A stretch of 35,013 bases of DNA. It comes from a virus. The stretch spans positions 1-35,013 of the IMG/VR virus record IMGVR_UViG_3300017437_000039; one strand, given 5' to 3'. Below are positions 16,508-25,472 of this stretch, one piece after another. Numbering within the stretch: the stretch's first letter is position 1; every line of letters starts with the position of its first letter. Made by a program: the position numbers and the translations under genes. The notes beneath the pieces are model-generated. The model made no database searches. It worked only from the letters and a program-made list of their open reading frames with translations, and had not been told where the DNA came from.

Positions 16508-17872
16508 TTATTTCCCGTAGTACTGATTATGTTTAGCTAAATCTGCATATGATCTAATTACCAATGGAAGGCCTGTGGCCGGATTCAGACCAGCGGCATA
16601 TGCGGCGCCCGTTCCTGCTGCCTGTGCAGATATATCTGCTATTTGAATTTCAGTATCTTCTCTCTGTTCTTGTAATTCTCTTACCAACTCGCGGTCCTTA
16701 GCCTTTTCTGCTTTATTAATCATCTCGTCTAGCCAATGCATTCTATGTTGCAATTCACCCATTGTTTTCTGAATTCCAGCTTGAGTGGAAAATTCCCCAT
16801 ATCTTCCTTGAGCCGCTGTTCTAGCTCTAGTGTACTCTTCTCCTAATCCCATTTCCCTATCCGCGTAATCTTGTAGTAACGCGGCACGTTGTTGCTGATG
16901 GGCCTGTCTTGCACCAAGCTGTTGCCCAGTTAGATCTAACAATGCTTGATTTTGTCCAGATAAAAATCCACCGCCCAAACCACCGCCCATTGCAGCGTTC
17001 ATTTCAGCTTGTCTGCGATATTGCGATTGCCCTTCTCGTTGGGCCATTTCCAACGCTAAGGCTAATTCTTTATCCTGTTCTCCTAGAGTTTCTCCTTTTA
17101 GTCTATTGAGATTTTCAAGATTTTGTCCATAACCAGCTTCCATGTCGGATATCATTTTATTAAAATTTTCACCGTATTTAGAAGTAAGATCTTCCCACCC
17201 CTTTGCATAGGCGCCTTGAGTTGTTGCATATTGGGAAGCCGCATCTTCATACCACTTTCTGTCTATGGGAGTAAGTTCCACTACTTCTGCCCCACCTGGA
17301 TCTAAATCTACGTCATCAACATCCCCATTTCCACCACCACCTCCAGTATTTTTTGCCAATGCACCAATGGTTGGTGCTATATCTAAATATTCCTGGGCTT
17401 CTACTGGATCTAATCCCAGTTTATCAAGCATGTCTTCGGTTGGCATAGACTCTAATTCATATCTGTTAGTTGCAAGATTCTTATCATATCCAGTGCCTTC
17501 TAGATTTCCACTCATTTTCCAAGCATCTCCAACTGTTATAGGCCCAAATACCGGAGTGTTTGGATTTGCCCATGGGTTGATAGATACTGGGGCATCTTTA
17601 AGCAGTTTAGGTTTTGCTGGATTAATAATACCAGAATGCGTAACTTGTGGTGATGGAGGTAGAACTACTGGTGCTGGCGGGGGGCTAATTACTTCAGGTT
17701 GTTTTTGTGAAAATCCAAAAAATCTTTTAGCATCTAGCCCGAAGACTGGACCTGCTGTTGGTGGGGGGATTATATTTCCACCCCCAGAAACTCTATCTAC
17801 TGCTCTATTTACAACAGACTTTGTTCTACCAGAACTTGCTCTGCCACTTAGGCTATTATAAAAGCTAGGCAT
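16508..17872 (-). CDS. Internal virion protein with Pro-rich head and coiled-coil body
   Basis: A 454-residue protein. Residues about 1-130 are Ser/Pro/Gly-rich and look disordered (IIPPPTAGP, VISPPPAPVVLPPSPQ). An acidic Gly/Asp segment (GGGGGNGDVDDVDLDPGG) follows at about 186-203. Residues about 215-430 are a long Gln/Glu/Arg-rich helical region with an internal Gly patch (NAAMGGGLGGGFLSGQNQAL). The helical region contains repeated QR and YxxR steps. It is translated just before the glycine-zipper protein and probably belongs with it to the ejection set. An antisense frame of 198 codons lies opposite its 5' half and is rejected. Confidence 0.62.
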   Translation of the reverse strand: MPSFYNSLSGRASSGRTKSVVNRAVDRVSGGGNIIPPPTAGPVFGLDAKRFFGFSQKQPEVISPPPAPVVLPPSPQVTHSGIINPAKPKLLKDAPVSINPWANPNTPVFGPITVGDAWKMSGNLEGTGYDKNLATNRYELESMPTEDMLDKLGLDPVEAQEYLDIAPTIGALAKNTGGGGGNGDVDDVDLDPGGAEVVELTPIDRKWYEDAASQYATTQGAYAKGWEDLTSKYGENFNKMISDMEAGYGQNLENLNRLKGETLGEQDKELALALEMAQREGQSQYRRQAEMNAAMGGGLGGGFLSGQNQALLDLTGQQLGARQAHQQQRAALLQDYADREMGLGEEYTRARTAAQGRYGEFSTQAGIQKTMGELQHRMHWLDEMINKAEKAKDRELVRELQEQREDTEIQIADISAQAAGTGAAYAAGLNPATGLPLVIRSYADLAKHNQYYGK

Positions 17873-17918
17873 TTTTATAACCTACACTTTATATCCAATA
17901 CATGGTTGTTGGTGATAA

Positions 17919-18545
17919 CTATAAACACTCTACATACGCATCTGATACATAAAATATCAACCACGGGCTAACTCCATAATTCTTTGTTAAAGAATCCCGA
18001 TTAAGAACTTTTGGAATGGCTGTAACAGTTGCATTCAACGTAGCGGTTATTGGCGAAACAGAACCAGTAGACCTTAATGTAAACGCTGTTCCAGATTTAT
18101 GAGCACCTAAAAAATAATCCTTATTACCCAATATCACACATGGATTAGATAGTTTTACAACCTTCCTTCCAGTAGAACTAATCGGAGAAATCATTCTGCT
18201 ACCAGGAACTTCTGTTAATATTTGATAATTATCTTCCCTCGAAGCAGAGTATAATAATGTGGTTAGATTTTCTGCACCTGCTCCACTGGCTACCTCAAAT
18301 ACAACATTAGTGAAAACCGCATTATTCTGTAGTCTTGGAGTTTTAAATAGAACTAATCTATTTGTCACTCCTGACCCAGTAGAGGTTGATATTGTATACA
18401 ATTCACCTACAGGCGATAGAAACCACTCCGAATCATCAGAGTTTAACGATTTTCGTAAGAAATTTCCTTCTTGTTGATTTTGAAAGAAATCTTCTGCTCT
18501 ACGTAATCCCCTACTTCCCAGCAGGATATGTCGATCTTGAACCAT
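17919..18545 (-). CDS. Beta-rich virion protein
   Basis: A 208-residue product whose start overlaps the preceding stop as TAATG, so it is translationally coupled. After a charged N-terminus (about 35 residues) it is beta-rich, with strands such as RLVLFKTPRLQNNAVFTNVV and VTATLNATV-like segments, and it ends VSPWLIFYVSDAYVECL. It follows two paralogous surface-like proteins and could be part of the same tail or collar appendage. No motif assigns a function. The 46 bases before the next gene (17873-17918) hold no convincing promoter or terminator. Confidence 0.6.
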   Translation of the reverse strand: MVQDRHILLGSRGLRRAEDFFQNQQEGNFLRKSLNSDDSEWFLSPVGELYTISTSTGSGVTNRLVLFKTPRLQNNAVFTNVVFEVASGAGAENLTTLLYSASREDNYQILTEVPGSRMISPISSTGRKVVKLSNPCVILGNKDYFLGAHKSGTAFTLRSTGSVSPITATLNATVTAIPKVLNRDSLTKNYGVSPWLIFYVSDAYVECL

Positions 18546-19123
18546 TAAGGAATAATCTGCCTACGTAGTATTACGCTTACAACTAAAAACCCTGTAGTTG
18601 CTGTGAGTATATTTGCTCCAGCAGCATTTACTCTGATCGCCAAGCTTCTGGCTCCGGTAGCAAAAGCTAAAGATACAGATCCACCCTCCAACCCACGAGC
18701 ATCGTTTGCCGTATCAGCAACACTATTCGCATTAGAAAGCGCAATAGCAGAAGCTACTGTAGTTGTGGTTGTCCATGTTCCAGCAGCATCATATTCTCCC
18801 CAGACTACATCGAATGTTCCGGCTCCGTTTCCACTATCTGTACAGATCCATTGGATGTCTGTGACTACCCATGCGGTATCTCCATTTGACCCAGGCAACG
18901 GTGTTGCAGCAATAATAGCATTCGCGGCTCCCCATTCATCGGCTGCTATTGTTATACAAAGTTCCTGATAAGAAGCAGATAATTTGCTCAGAGCAATCCC
19001 AGCATCGGAAGAGATATCCTCATTTATGATATTACCGAATTTATTTTGTATATTCGCAAAGCGTGTTTCAATTTCACTTTTTATAATCGGATTTGATAAA
19101 GAAACTGTATAATCGAAACTCAT
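18545..19123 (-). CDS. Beta-rich virion protein, copy B of a tandem paralogous pair
   Basis: A 192-residue protein with AGGAG before its ATG. It is clearly homologous to the gene just upstream (19132-19725): both contain ADEWGAANAIIAATPLPGS, a W(I)CTD segment, AGTW or SGTW, RxLEGGSVSL and NAAGANxLxATTGFL. The N-terminal 45 residues are helical and differ more, while the C-terminal 150 residues are beta-rich. This layout suits an attachment domain plus a surface domain. The function may be in tail or capsid appendages. Confidence 0.68.
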   Translation of the reverse strand: MSFDYTVSLSNPIIKSEIETRFANIQNKFGNIINEDISSDAGIALSKLSASYQELCITIAADEWGAANAIIAATPLPGSNGDTAWVVTDIQWICTDSGNGAGTFDVVWGEYDAAGTWTTTTTVASAIALSNANSVADTANDARGLEGGSVSLAFATGARSLAIRVNAAGANILTATTGFLVVSVILRRQIIP

Positions 19124-19131
19124 AAAAGCTC

Positions 19132-19725
19132 CTATGGCTGTAAGAGGCGTTTTAAAGTAACACTTACTGTTAAGAAACCAGTGGTGGCACTAAGAACATT
19201 TGCACCAGCAGCATTTACTTGTATCGCAATGCTATTAGGAGCAGTTGGAATTTCTGTAGTGTCGAACACCAAACTAACTGAACCACCTTCTAAGGCTCTA
19301 CCATCATTTGCATCATCAGCCCCAGCAGCATTAGGCAATGCAACTGCACTTGCTATTGTAGTAGCAGTTACCCAAGTTCCAGAAGAATTATAGGCTCCAT
19401 AGACTATATTGAACGTTCCTGTGCCGTCGCCTGTATCAGTACATATCCACTGTGCATCTGTAGCAACCCAATTCATATCTCCGCCACTACCTGGTAATGG
19501 TGTTGCGGCAATTATTGCATTTGCTGCTCCCCACTCATCAGCATCAATTGTGATTACCATTTCTTGGAAACTACCAGCTAGCTTTTTTATTTCTATACCA
19601 GCATTTTCACGAAAATCTATCCCTGTTATATTACCGAATAACCCATCAATTACATCATCAAAGAGGTTATCTAACTCATTTTTGACAATAGTATCAGAGA
19701 GGGTAGTTGTATAATATACTGGCAT
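19132..19725 (-). CDS. Beta-rich virion protein, copy A of a tandem paralogous pair
   Basis: A 197-residue protein that starts at ATG 19725 and overlaps the previous stop as TAATG. It shares the full domain layout of its downstream paralogue: a divergent helical N-terminus (NELDNLFDDVIDGLFGNITG) and a strongly conserved core including DEWGAANAIIAATPLPGSGG. The two differ mainly in surface-like loops (NAAGADDANDGRA against NANSVADTANDARG). The pair may form a hetero-oligomer or be two variants of one appendage protein. Confidence 0.68.
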   Translation of the reverse strand: MPVYYTTTLSDTIVKNELDNLFDDVIDGLFGNITGIDFRENAGIEIKKLAGSFQEMVITIDADEWGAANAIIAATPLPGSGGDMNWVATDAQWICTDTGDGTGTFNIVYGAYNSSGTWVTATTIASAVALPNAAGADDANDGRALEGGSVSLVFDTTEIPTAPNSIAIQVNAAGANVLSATTGFLTVSVTLKRLLQP

Positions 19726-21968
19726 TATCTTACACCAAGAATATTCAATCCAACTTCTAGAGACTGCAAATCGAATTTTGTTTTTTTAGAATGATTAATA
19801 ACAATTTCAGCTTCATCACATGTTACGCGAAAATCCATTCTACCATTTTTAACCTGTTCATCGGTATAGTTACTTACTGAATCAACATATCCTCCACTTC
19901 CCCAAACTGGATCATTTACATCTGTTAGATCGACTGTTCCTGTAGTTTCGCGAAAATTATCTCCTTCAGGTCGTATAGATACATCTATAGAGGATGTTGT
20001 ATTTTTTGTTTTTACTATAACATCTCTTATACATATCTTCTCACTCCCTAGTTTATTCAAACTATGAGATACAATCTTAGAGGCAATTTCGCCACGATTG
20101 TTAGTTGGTTCTCCTGGTAGGAGTTTATATACCTCTCCAGTGATAGTCATATAGTATATCTCTTCATCATCACTGGCAGATTCATCTACAATCCAGGAAT
20201 TGGCGTTTATATCATCCCAAAGCCAGAAGGAATTATTCTTATAATCATAAGCAATTACGTGATTATTCTCATGACTGCCATCTAAAGATACAGCCAATAA
20301 GTATAAGGAATATTTTCTCCAATTTGCTGCAACAGCCCACTGTCTTCTTGCTGTTGTAATTCGTCCTATAATGGAATCAATTTTATCTGATAGTTTTCGA
20401 ATTGCTGGGGTGCCATTAAAGGCATAAATCCCATCTTCAGCCAAGAAGAAATGTTCTCCCCGAATTTGTTGTAAACTCGCGTTGGAAACACATCCAGTCC
20501 CAGCAACAATTTTTACAATCGAAACTGTTAATAAATTATATTGATTAACCCCAGCCGAGGGCAATAACCAAATTGAATCTTGTTTGTAAATCACCGGCGC
20601 TTCATTTAACCCAACCAATCCAGTAATTGGACTATTGTCATCTTCTATTAGATCTTCAAAAGAAATTTCTGGCCAGACTTTGTGATATGGAATCGGTGGT
20701 GTCCAACGTACTCTATGGGCATTTTCTTCTAAATTAGCAGCCCACAATCTTCCACCTATTAAAGATAAATACTTTGCCGCCGGCCAAGTAGTCAATTGTG
20801 CTATTACTGCTGTCTCGTATGGTGCTCCGGTGCCTATTGCAAAGTTTCTATTTTCAACCTGCGCCTTTTGAATATTAGTGATATCAGTATTTACTAAAGT
20901 AGAATCTTGATACTCCACATTATGATTAATCATAATATTTGTATATCCAACACAAAAATAGCTTTCTGCAAATGGAACTACAATTGCAAATGCCGGTGGA
21001 GGTATAAATTCCTTTTGCGTAATTATTGCAAGGTCGTATTCTGTAAATTTTGTAGCATTCCCAACATAGGCATTGTTGCGGTAGAAATCTGACCATACGC
21101 ATATTGTAGGAAAGGCGTATCCATCAGCGGGTCCAGAATATACTAAATTATTACTTATTGATACATATCTATTCTTCGTTGGTAGTTTTACATTAAATAA
21201 GTAATGGTATAACGGGCGACCTGCATTTGGAGAAAGTTCCGATAAAGAATAAAATATCCTTGGTATAAGCTCGGTGTCTACTAGAGTAAACGATACTGTT
21301 GCATCCGTAGCAGCCTCAAGAATCGTAAATCTAATCCAATAGGCTGTAATTGAATTAACTACCGTCTTCGCCCAATCTCGGGGGGCAGCAAAGCATAATA
21401 TGTTCTTATTAAAAGCTACTCCAGAAAAATCTGCAAAATGGTGCTTCAATCTTTTTGGTGATGGGTTGGCTCCTCCCACCCCTATCCCCAAATTAGACTC
21501 TATAGTCTCAACAAGGTTTAAATATTTCCAAGAAGTTCCATCATTATATTCAGCATAAAATTTGGTAGAATTAGAGTTATGGGCTGTTATAAACAAACCA
21601 ATTCCTATAATATCCTTCGGTAAGGCGGTAATATTAATAGTAAAAAAATCATTTACTTTTCCTAAACTAGAAAACCCTAAATACCATCTTTTATCAACTC
21701 CTAAACTAGAAATATTCCCATTTGAAGATGTGAATGTACCTAGTGGATCTTCTTTTAGGGTAGTCTTTGTTATAGCCCCAGAGGTATCAGTGCCGTAAGT
21801 TGCGCAAGTATTTATTGAAATATACCCAGGCCTTTTCTGGATATGCCCACTTGGTGCCCACACATTCAACGCTTCAGCACATTCCGTTTTAACATCCGCA
21901 ATTTCAGAATTTTCATTAATCCCCTTGTTGAAGTACAACCGGATGGATTTTTGGGTTTGTCTCGACAC
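19725..21968 (-). CDS. Large beta-rich tail nozzle/stabilisation-type protein
   Basis: A 747-residue protein starting at GTG 21968 and overlapping the previous stop as TAGTG. The opening, GINENSEIADVKTECAEALN...GHIQKRPGY, follows the pattern of phage tail tubular B and head-tail stabilisation proteins, where an early Asn-Val strand is followed by an RPG motif. The rest is a series of beta strands, with blade-like repeats such as SLIGGRLWAANL, GEHFFLAEDGIYAFNG, VIAYDYKNNSFWLWDD and YYMTITGEVYKL that suggest a beta-propeller. It lies in the tail block between the adaptor region and the paralogous surface proteins. The name is tentative. Confidence 0.58.
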   Translation of the reverse strand: MSRQTQKSIRLYFNKGINENSEIADVKTECAEALNVWAPSGHIQKRPGYISINTCATYGTDTSGAITKTTLKEDPLGTFTSSNGNISSLGVDKRWYLGFSSLGKVNDFFTINITALPKDIIGIGLFITAHNSNSTKFYAEYNDGTSWKYLNLVETIESNLGIGVGGANPSPKRLKHHFADFSGVAFNKNILCFAAPRDWAKTVVNSITAYWIRFTILEAATDATVSFTLVDTELIPRIFYSLSELSPNAGRPLYHYLFNVKLPTKNRYVSISNNLVYSGPADGYAFPTICVWSDFYRNNAYVGNATKFTEYDLAIITQKEFIPPPAFAIVVPFAESYFCVGYTNIMINHNVEYQDSTLVNTDITNIQKAQVENRNFAIGTGAPYETAVIAQLTTWPAAKYLSLIGGRLWAANLEENAHRVRWTPPIPYHKVWPEISFEDLIEDDNSPITGLVGLNEAPVIYKQDSIWLLPSAGVNQYNLLTVSIVKIVAGTGCVSNASLQQIRGEHFFLAEDGIYAFNGTPAIRKLSDKIDSIIGRITTARRQWAVAANWRKYSLYLLAVSLDGSHENNHVIAYDYKNNSFWLWDDINANSWIVDESASDDEEIYYMTITGEVYKLLPGEPTNNRGEIASKIVSHSLNKLGSEKICIRDVIVKTKNTTSSIDVSIRPEGDNFRETTGTVDLTDVNDPVWGSGGYVDSVSNYTDEQVKNGRMDFRVTCDEAEIVINHSKKTKFDLQSLEVGLNILGVR

Positions 21969-22915
21969 TATGCACCAGTTGTTACTTCCATATCTGCTTT
22001 GGCGGCCTTAGCTCTTGCGATTGCGTTTTCCTTAGCTGCCTTATTTGCTTCTTCATTTCCCAAAATTGAAATCTGAATCTTACTATCCGCCTTGGCAGAA
22101 GCAAATTCTTCTCTTGATGGCAATCCATAACGCTCATCAATCAATCGAAAGAAAATTCTTTTCCATAATTCTAACTTCGCCTCTGATAATGTTAGATAGA
22201 TAATATCATTATGAGCCCTAGCAACTTGAATTCTAGCTTGTAGTCTTGACGCGTCGGCGTAGACCCCTGGGGACCAAAATGTTTCCGGCCTTATGCCTTG
22301 TCTGTCTAGTAAAAATGCATATGTCCTCAAGTCCTCATACGACCAACTATCATTCGCCTCCCATTCAGACGGTGGACGCACTTGACAAATCTGTCCGCGC
22401 AAATGCTCCTCTCTCATATTATCCCTTCGCAGTAGAAATTCCGCAACATGTTCTGGGACTGGTACTCTAATAAATGGAGGAATTTCGATCCTAATCGGAG
22501 GAAAATGCAATGAAGTTTCTCCATCTCCCTCTGGTGTTGACACAATTCGTTCCGAAGTATGCATATCTTCCATAACAACTCTTGGAACTAATAGCGGATT
22601 TGGAGATGCTACCATGTCCCAGCTGTGCTCTTTTCTATTTCGTTTGCGAATAAATACCTCGGGGGTAATGAGTGGATTACCACTAGCATTTGCGATCCAG
22701 ACTGCTTTTTCATACGGCCCAAGTGGTGGTGGTATTTTTACTTCTTGATATTTCTGTATAAACCTTCCACGAAGTTGTATAAATTCCTTTGCGATATCCT
22801 CTGGTAATACCCGTAATTCTTGTGCCGGGATTTCATACCTAACCCCATCTACAAAAATATTCTGCGTAACATCCGAGATATTTCTAACCGAAACTGCGGT
22901 AGAGATATTTGTCAT
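21968..22915 (-). CDS. Virion protein, function unknown
   Basis: A 315-residue protein with GGAG seven bases before its ATG. The N-terminus (SVRNISDVTQNIFVDGVRYEIPAQELRVLP) is beta-rich and ends in a phrase common in phage structural proteins. The middle is Pro/Glu-rich and the C-terminus is an Ala/Lys/Glu-rich helix (NEEANKAAKENAIARAKAAK). It lies between the adaptor and nozzle-type genes, so it is probably a tail or neck component. No specific family can be named. Confidence 0.6.
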   Translation of the reverse strand: MTNISTAVSVRNISDVTQNIFVDGVRYEIPAQELRVLPEDIAKEFIQLRGRFIQKYQEVKIPPPLGPYEKAVWIANASGNPLITPEVFIRKRNRKEHSWDMVASPNPLLVPRVVMEDMHTSERIVSTPEGDGETSLHFPPIRIEIPPFIRVPVPEHVAEFLLRRDNMREEHLRGQICQVRPPSEWEANDSWSYEDLRTYAFLLDRQGIRPETFWSPGVYADASRLQARIQVARAHNDIIYLTLSEAKLELWKRIFFRLIDERYGLPSREEFASAKADSKIQISILGNEEANKAAKENAIARAKAAKADMEVTTGA

Positions 22916-22927
22916 TTTATTTCTCCA

Positions 22928-23596
22928 TTAAAACTCATAGGGATCACTAATTCGTATGCGTGAGGGGTTATTCATGCTAGGTTTTCCTCTGGCTAAGGTA
23001 GTATGCAACTGCTCTTGCAATTCTATGAACCGCAAAATCCACGATTCTGGGGCAAGTTCATCCGCCATGGTACGAAGTAAAATTGCGGCTTTCCAGGAGA
23101 TAATATCCCTAAATCTCACTGGGATTAAAAATGGCTCATCATTATCCGATACTAAGTCTTGAGGATTTTCCAAACAAACAGCAGATATTGTAGTAATTCT
23201 AGATGGCCCAGTTGTTCCCCATCTTAGCGTCTTGCGATCTTCCCAGTGAATTGCTCCATCCACCCAGTAGTCACAGAAAACTAGTGGTGTTCCCATTTCA
23301 TCATCTGTGGTATCACGTAATTCTAGAATATCCTTCCCGAGAATATCATCAGGAACTTGCTGCGTATCAGCATCGGCCGCCCAAGTGAAGGAATAAACTC
23401 TCTTAAACCAATCATACCCACATTCTAGCATCGCTTCGTTTACTACAGCCCTATAGGCTTCGTTAATTGCTTCGTCTAGATATTTATTGGTATTTCCAGT
23501 TGGGCCGATGAAATCCTGATTAGTCTGCTTTGGGTTCATGTTTAAGATGAATGATAATTTTTCCCTTAGCCCTTTGCGATCTAAAGTCCATACCAT
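22928..23596 (-). CDS. Head-tail adaptor / tail tubular A-type protein
   Basis: A 222-residue protein with AGGG before the ATG at 23596. The pattern is that of short-tailed phage adaptors: an N-terminal helix with a YLDEAINEAYRAVVNEAM segment, then a strand block around RVYSFTWAADADTQQVPDDI and LGKDILELRDTTDD, then PxxF and WxxxG turns, and a C-terminal helix (IELQEQLHTTLARG). Such proteins form the ring under the portal. The position, between capsid-proximal genes and the nozzle-type gene, agrees. The exact family is not proven. Confidence 0.6.
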   Translation of the reverse strand: MVWTLDRKGLREKLSFILNMNPKQTNQDFIGPTGNTNKYLDEAINEAYRAVVNEAMLECGYDWFKRVYSFTWAADADTQQVPDDILGKDILELRDTTDDEMGTPLVFCDYWVDGAIHWEDRKTLRWGTTGPSRITTISAVCLENPQDLVSDNDEPFLIPVRFRDIISWKAAILLRTMADELAPESWILRFIELQEQLHTTLARGKPSMNNPSRIRISDPYEF

Positions 23597-23599
23597 TTA

Positions 23600-24142
23600 T
23601 TACCCTAAATCACCCTTAGGTAGCAGACTTTCTCTCATTTTGATACGATCGCGTTCCATCTTATCTCCACATAGAACATCTTTGTCTTCTTTTGTCAAGA
23701 ATTTTTTTGCTACTACCTGGGGACCAAATATGGATTTTTTTGCTCTCCAATACAACTCCTCCCCCGCTGCACCTGATATTTCTGTTGCTTCTCTGTCGTA
23801 CAAATTTCCCAATGTCTCACGATTTTCTCGAATACGTTTGCGAATTGGGATAATCCATTCTTTTAACTTTGTAATAACACCCCCTTGGTAAACATCTAAA
23901 TGAGATAATTTCGCGATTGTTATTGGGGTATAGGTTAATCTATCAAAGTCTTTCCCGAAAATGGGACCCCGATAATTCCAATATCCAGAATATGTTTTTT
24001 CTGCATCTTTTCTGTGAAACAATTGTAGGAGATAAAATTGTCCCTCACCAGTTTGTCCAGGTTGCCATGGATCAAATCCTATTCTGGCTCGGTGGTGAAT
24101 TTGTTGAACTTGATCAGTTACCCAAGAAGGAGCATGTGACAT
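23600..24142 (-). CDS. Hypothetical protein between decoration and adaptor genes
   Basis: A 180-residue, charged protein rich in Trp and Tyr in its first half (DPWQPGQTGEGQFYLLQLF, YSGYWNYRGPIFG) and helical, Lys/Arg/Glu-rich in its second half (KLKEWIIPIRKRIRENRETL). No ribosome site is evident before ATG 24142. The gene is 3 bases from the adaptor gene start and therefore part of the same block. Function is unknown, with a minor neck or capsid protein likely from position. Confidence 0.58.
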   Translation of the reverse strand: MSHAPSWVTDQVQQIHHRARIGFDPWQPGQTGEGQFYLLQLFHRKDAEKTYSGYWNYRGPIFGKDFDRLTYTPITIAKLSHLDVYQGGVITKLKEWIIPIRKRIRENRETLGNLYDREATEISGAAGEELYWRAKKSIFGPQVVAKKFLTKEDKDVLCGDKMERDRIKMRESLLPKGDLG

Positions 24143-24163
24143 GACGTCAATATAAGCATAGCT

Positions 24164-24499
24164 CTACGAAACACCACCAGAGGCAGCTTGTAGAAACACG
24201 AAGTAAACTCTGAATTTTGCTCCGGAAATACTTCCACCATTTTCAACCGCAAATACCAACCTACAGGTATTATTCGCGGCACTATCAGCGGCTTTATTCC
24301 AAGAACAAGTTACTAACTCCTCAGATGTAGCTTGGGCAGTTTGAACCGGAATAACCGCAACAGGAAGCACACCCGATGGTCCACCGTGAGCAACATCCTC
24401 ATCTTGATCTGTAGTAAGGGTGTTTAGCTCCTTCATAATAACTTGGATCCCTCCACCGAAATTGATAGAGCCTTCATTTACAACATTAGCAGCAGCCAT
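24164..24499 (-). CDS. Small capsid-associated beta-rich protein
   Basis: A 111-residue protein with AAGGAG at ideal spacing before ATG 24499. It is rich in Ala, Val, Gly and Thr, and beta strands seem likely in the second half (AKFRVYFVFLQAASGG). It is the third small gene after the major capsid gene and next to the two decoration-like paralogues. A capsid surface or stabilising protein is the most likely role, by position and composition only. Confidence 0.62.
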   Translation of the reverse strand: MAAANVVNEGSINFGGGIQVIMKELNTLTTDQDEDVAHGGPSGVLPVAVIPVQTAQATSEELVTCSWNKAADSAANNTCRLVFAVENGGSISGAKFRVYFVFLQAASGGVS

Positions 24500-24530
24500 A
24501 AGCTATCTCCTTAAGTAATCCTCGTTTTAA

Positions 24531-25043
24531 TTACGTAGTACGTATTCCAATAACCACTACCTCGCAAGCGCAATTTGTAGCTTTAGTAGCAGCAATTCGC
24601 AATGTCCCACCAGCAGCAATACTCCACTGGGCATCGTCTAAAGTACCAACCCTCACTAAGGTTTTATCTACAGCATTAAGACTGATGACATTACTTATAG
24701 CATTAGTGCCGTTTTGTACAATTACCTGGTCTCCTGCTCCACCATCAGCAGCAGTTTTTACTGCATAAGCATCAATAACTCTAGTCTTATGCGTTAGCAC
24801 TACGTCTGTATTTGCTGTAGCATCTGCGATGGTAATACGATGCACCACCTGTACGCCACCAATGACATTGGCATCTACAACATTTGCTAAATCTGCTCCA
24901 TTGATAATCTGTGCCGCAAGTGCTACCACCCCAGCATTACTCATCGTAGCATCACCAGATAATGCCACTGGGGCCATTCTATTTGCTGTAGTACCAACCC
25001 AGATTTTAGCCTCTGCTAAGGCGGCGTCAGTAGGCATTCCCAT
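24531..25043 (-). CDS. Capsid decoration-like protein 2
   Basis: ATG 25043 is preferred to TTG 25052 because GAGGG lies 9 bases upstream and the ATG follows the previous stop by one base. The 170-residue product has an Ala-rich N-terminus and a beta-rich C-terminal domain. The domain from VIDAYAVKTAADGGAGDQVI onward parallels the gene just upstream (IINAWGVMTAAGGALDTVVI), including NG(T/S)xA(V/I)xN and a final hydrophobic strand. Such small Ala/Val/Thr-rich proteins placed after the major capsid gene usually coat or stabilise the head. Confidence 0.62.
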   Translation of the reverse strand: MGMPTDAALAEAKIWVGTTANRMAPVALSGDATMSNAGVVALAAQIINGADLANVVDANVIGGVQVVHRITIADATANTDVVLTHKTRVIDAYAVKTAADGGAGDQVIVQNGTNAISNVISLNAVDKTLVRVGTLDDAQWSIAAGGTLRIAATKATNCACEVVVIGIRTT

Positions 25044-25044
25044 G

Positions 25045-25431
25045 TTAGACAACCCTCATAAATAGAATATACACCATACAGGGCGCACCGGATACAGTTA
25101 CCACTGATAATTCATCATTCACTGTTAATTGATATTTATCATCATTCAATGAAGAAAAATCAAAAATATCCTTATCCGCAAGAGTTGACACATCTGCTGT
25201 ATTAGTAACTGCTGTACTACCATTTTTAATAACCACTGTATCTAATGCTCCACCAGCAGCTGTCATCACCCCCCATGCGTTGATAATTTCAATCTTAAAC
25301 GGAGGTTTCTTAGATTTAAATGGATACTTCGTCGAATCACTAGCACCCATAGAGACTTTTAAAATCCCTAATCCACGACCATATCCTGTTTCAGAATCCC
25401 CAAATGCCCAGGGTGTTAATCCTCTTGCCAT
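25045..25431 (-). CDS. Capsid decoration-like protein 1
   Basis: A 128-residue protein. GGGGGA lies 4 bases before ATG, almost the same leader as that of the major capsid gene directly upstream, which suggests high translation. The body is beta-rich and homologous to its neighbour: INAWGVMTAAGGALDTVVIKNG followed by an Asp/Leu-rich strand block and a final strand (PCMVYILFMRVV). It has an extra N-terminal segment (MARGLTPWAFGDSETGYGRG) that could contact the shell. Capsid decoration is the likely role. Confidence 0.64.
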   Translation of the reverse strand: MARGLTPWAFGDSETGYGRGLGILKVSMGASDSTKYPFKSKKPPFKIEIINAWGVMTAAGGALDTVVIKNGSTAVTNTADVSTLADKDIFDFSSLNDDKYQLTVNDELSVVTVSGAPCMVYILFMRVV

Positions 25432-25472
25432 TTAATCCCCCAGCCTTGCTACAGCCGCGATTGTATCAACCA

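Noticed and set aside
17265-17861. 198-codon + strand frame opposite the 454-residue virion gene
   Set aside because: Its open frame arises from the Pro/Ser/Gly-rich codons of the true gene on the - strand. It has no ribosome site and lies antisense to a well-supported gene in a continuous operon.
17873-17918. Late internal promoter in the gap before the 454-residue gene
   Set aside because: The - strand holds TTATCA and TATAAA but with a 19-base spacer and weak boxes; the gene is better explained by read-through from upstream.
18603-18968. 121-codon + strand frame opposite the paralogous pair
   Set aside because: It is antisense to the paralogue at 18545-19123. A similar frame occurs opposite the other copy (19409-19714), as expected from shared sequence on the - strand and not from a gene.
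24142-24149. TGACGTCA palindrome at a gene start
   Set aside because: A single 8-base palindrome is expected by chance in 35 kb, and there is no second copy or linked structure.
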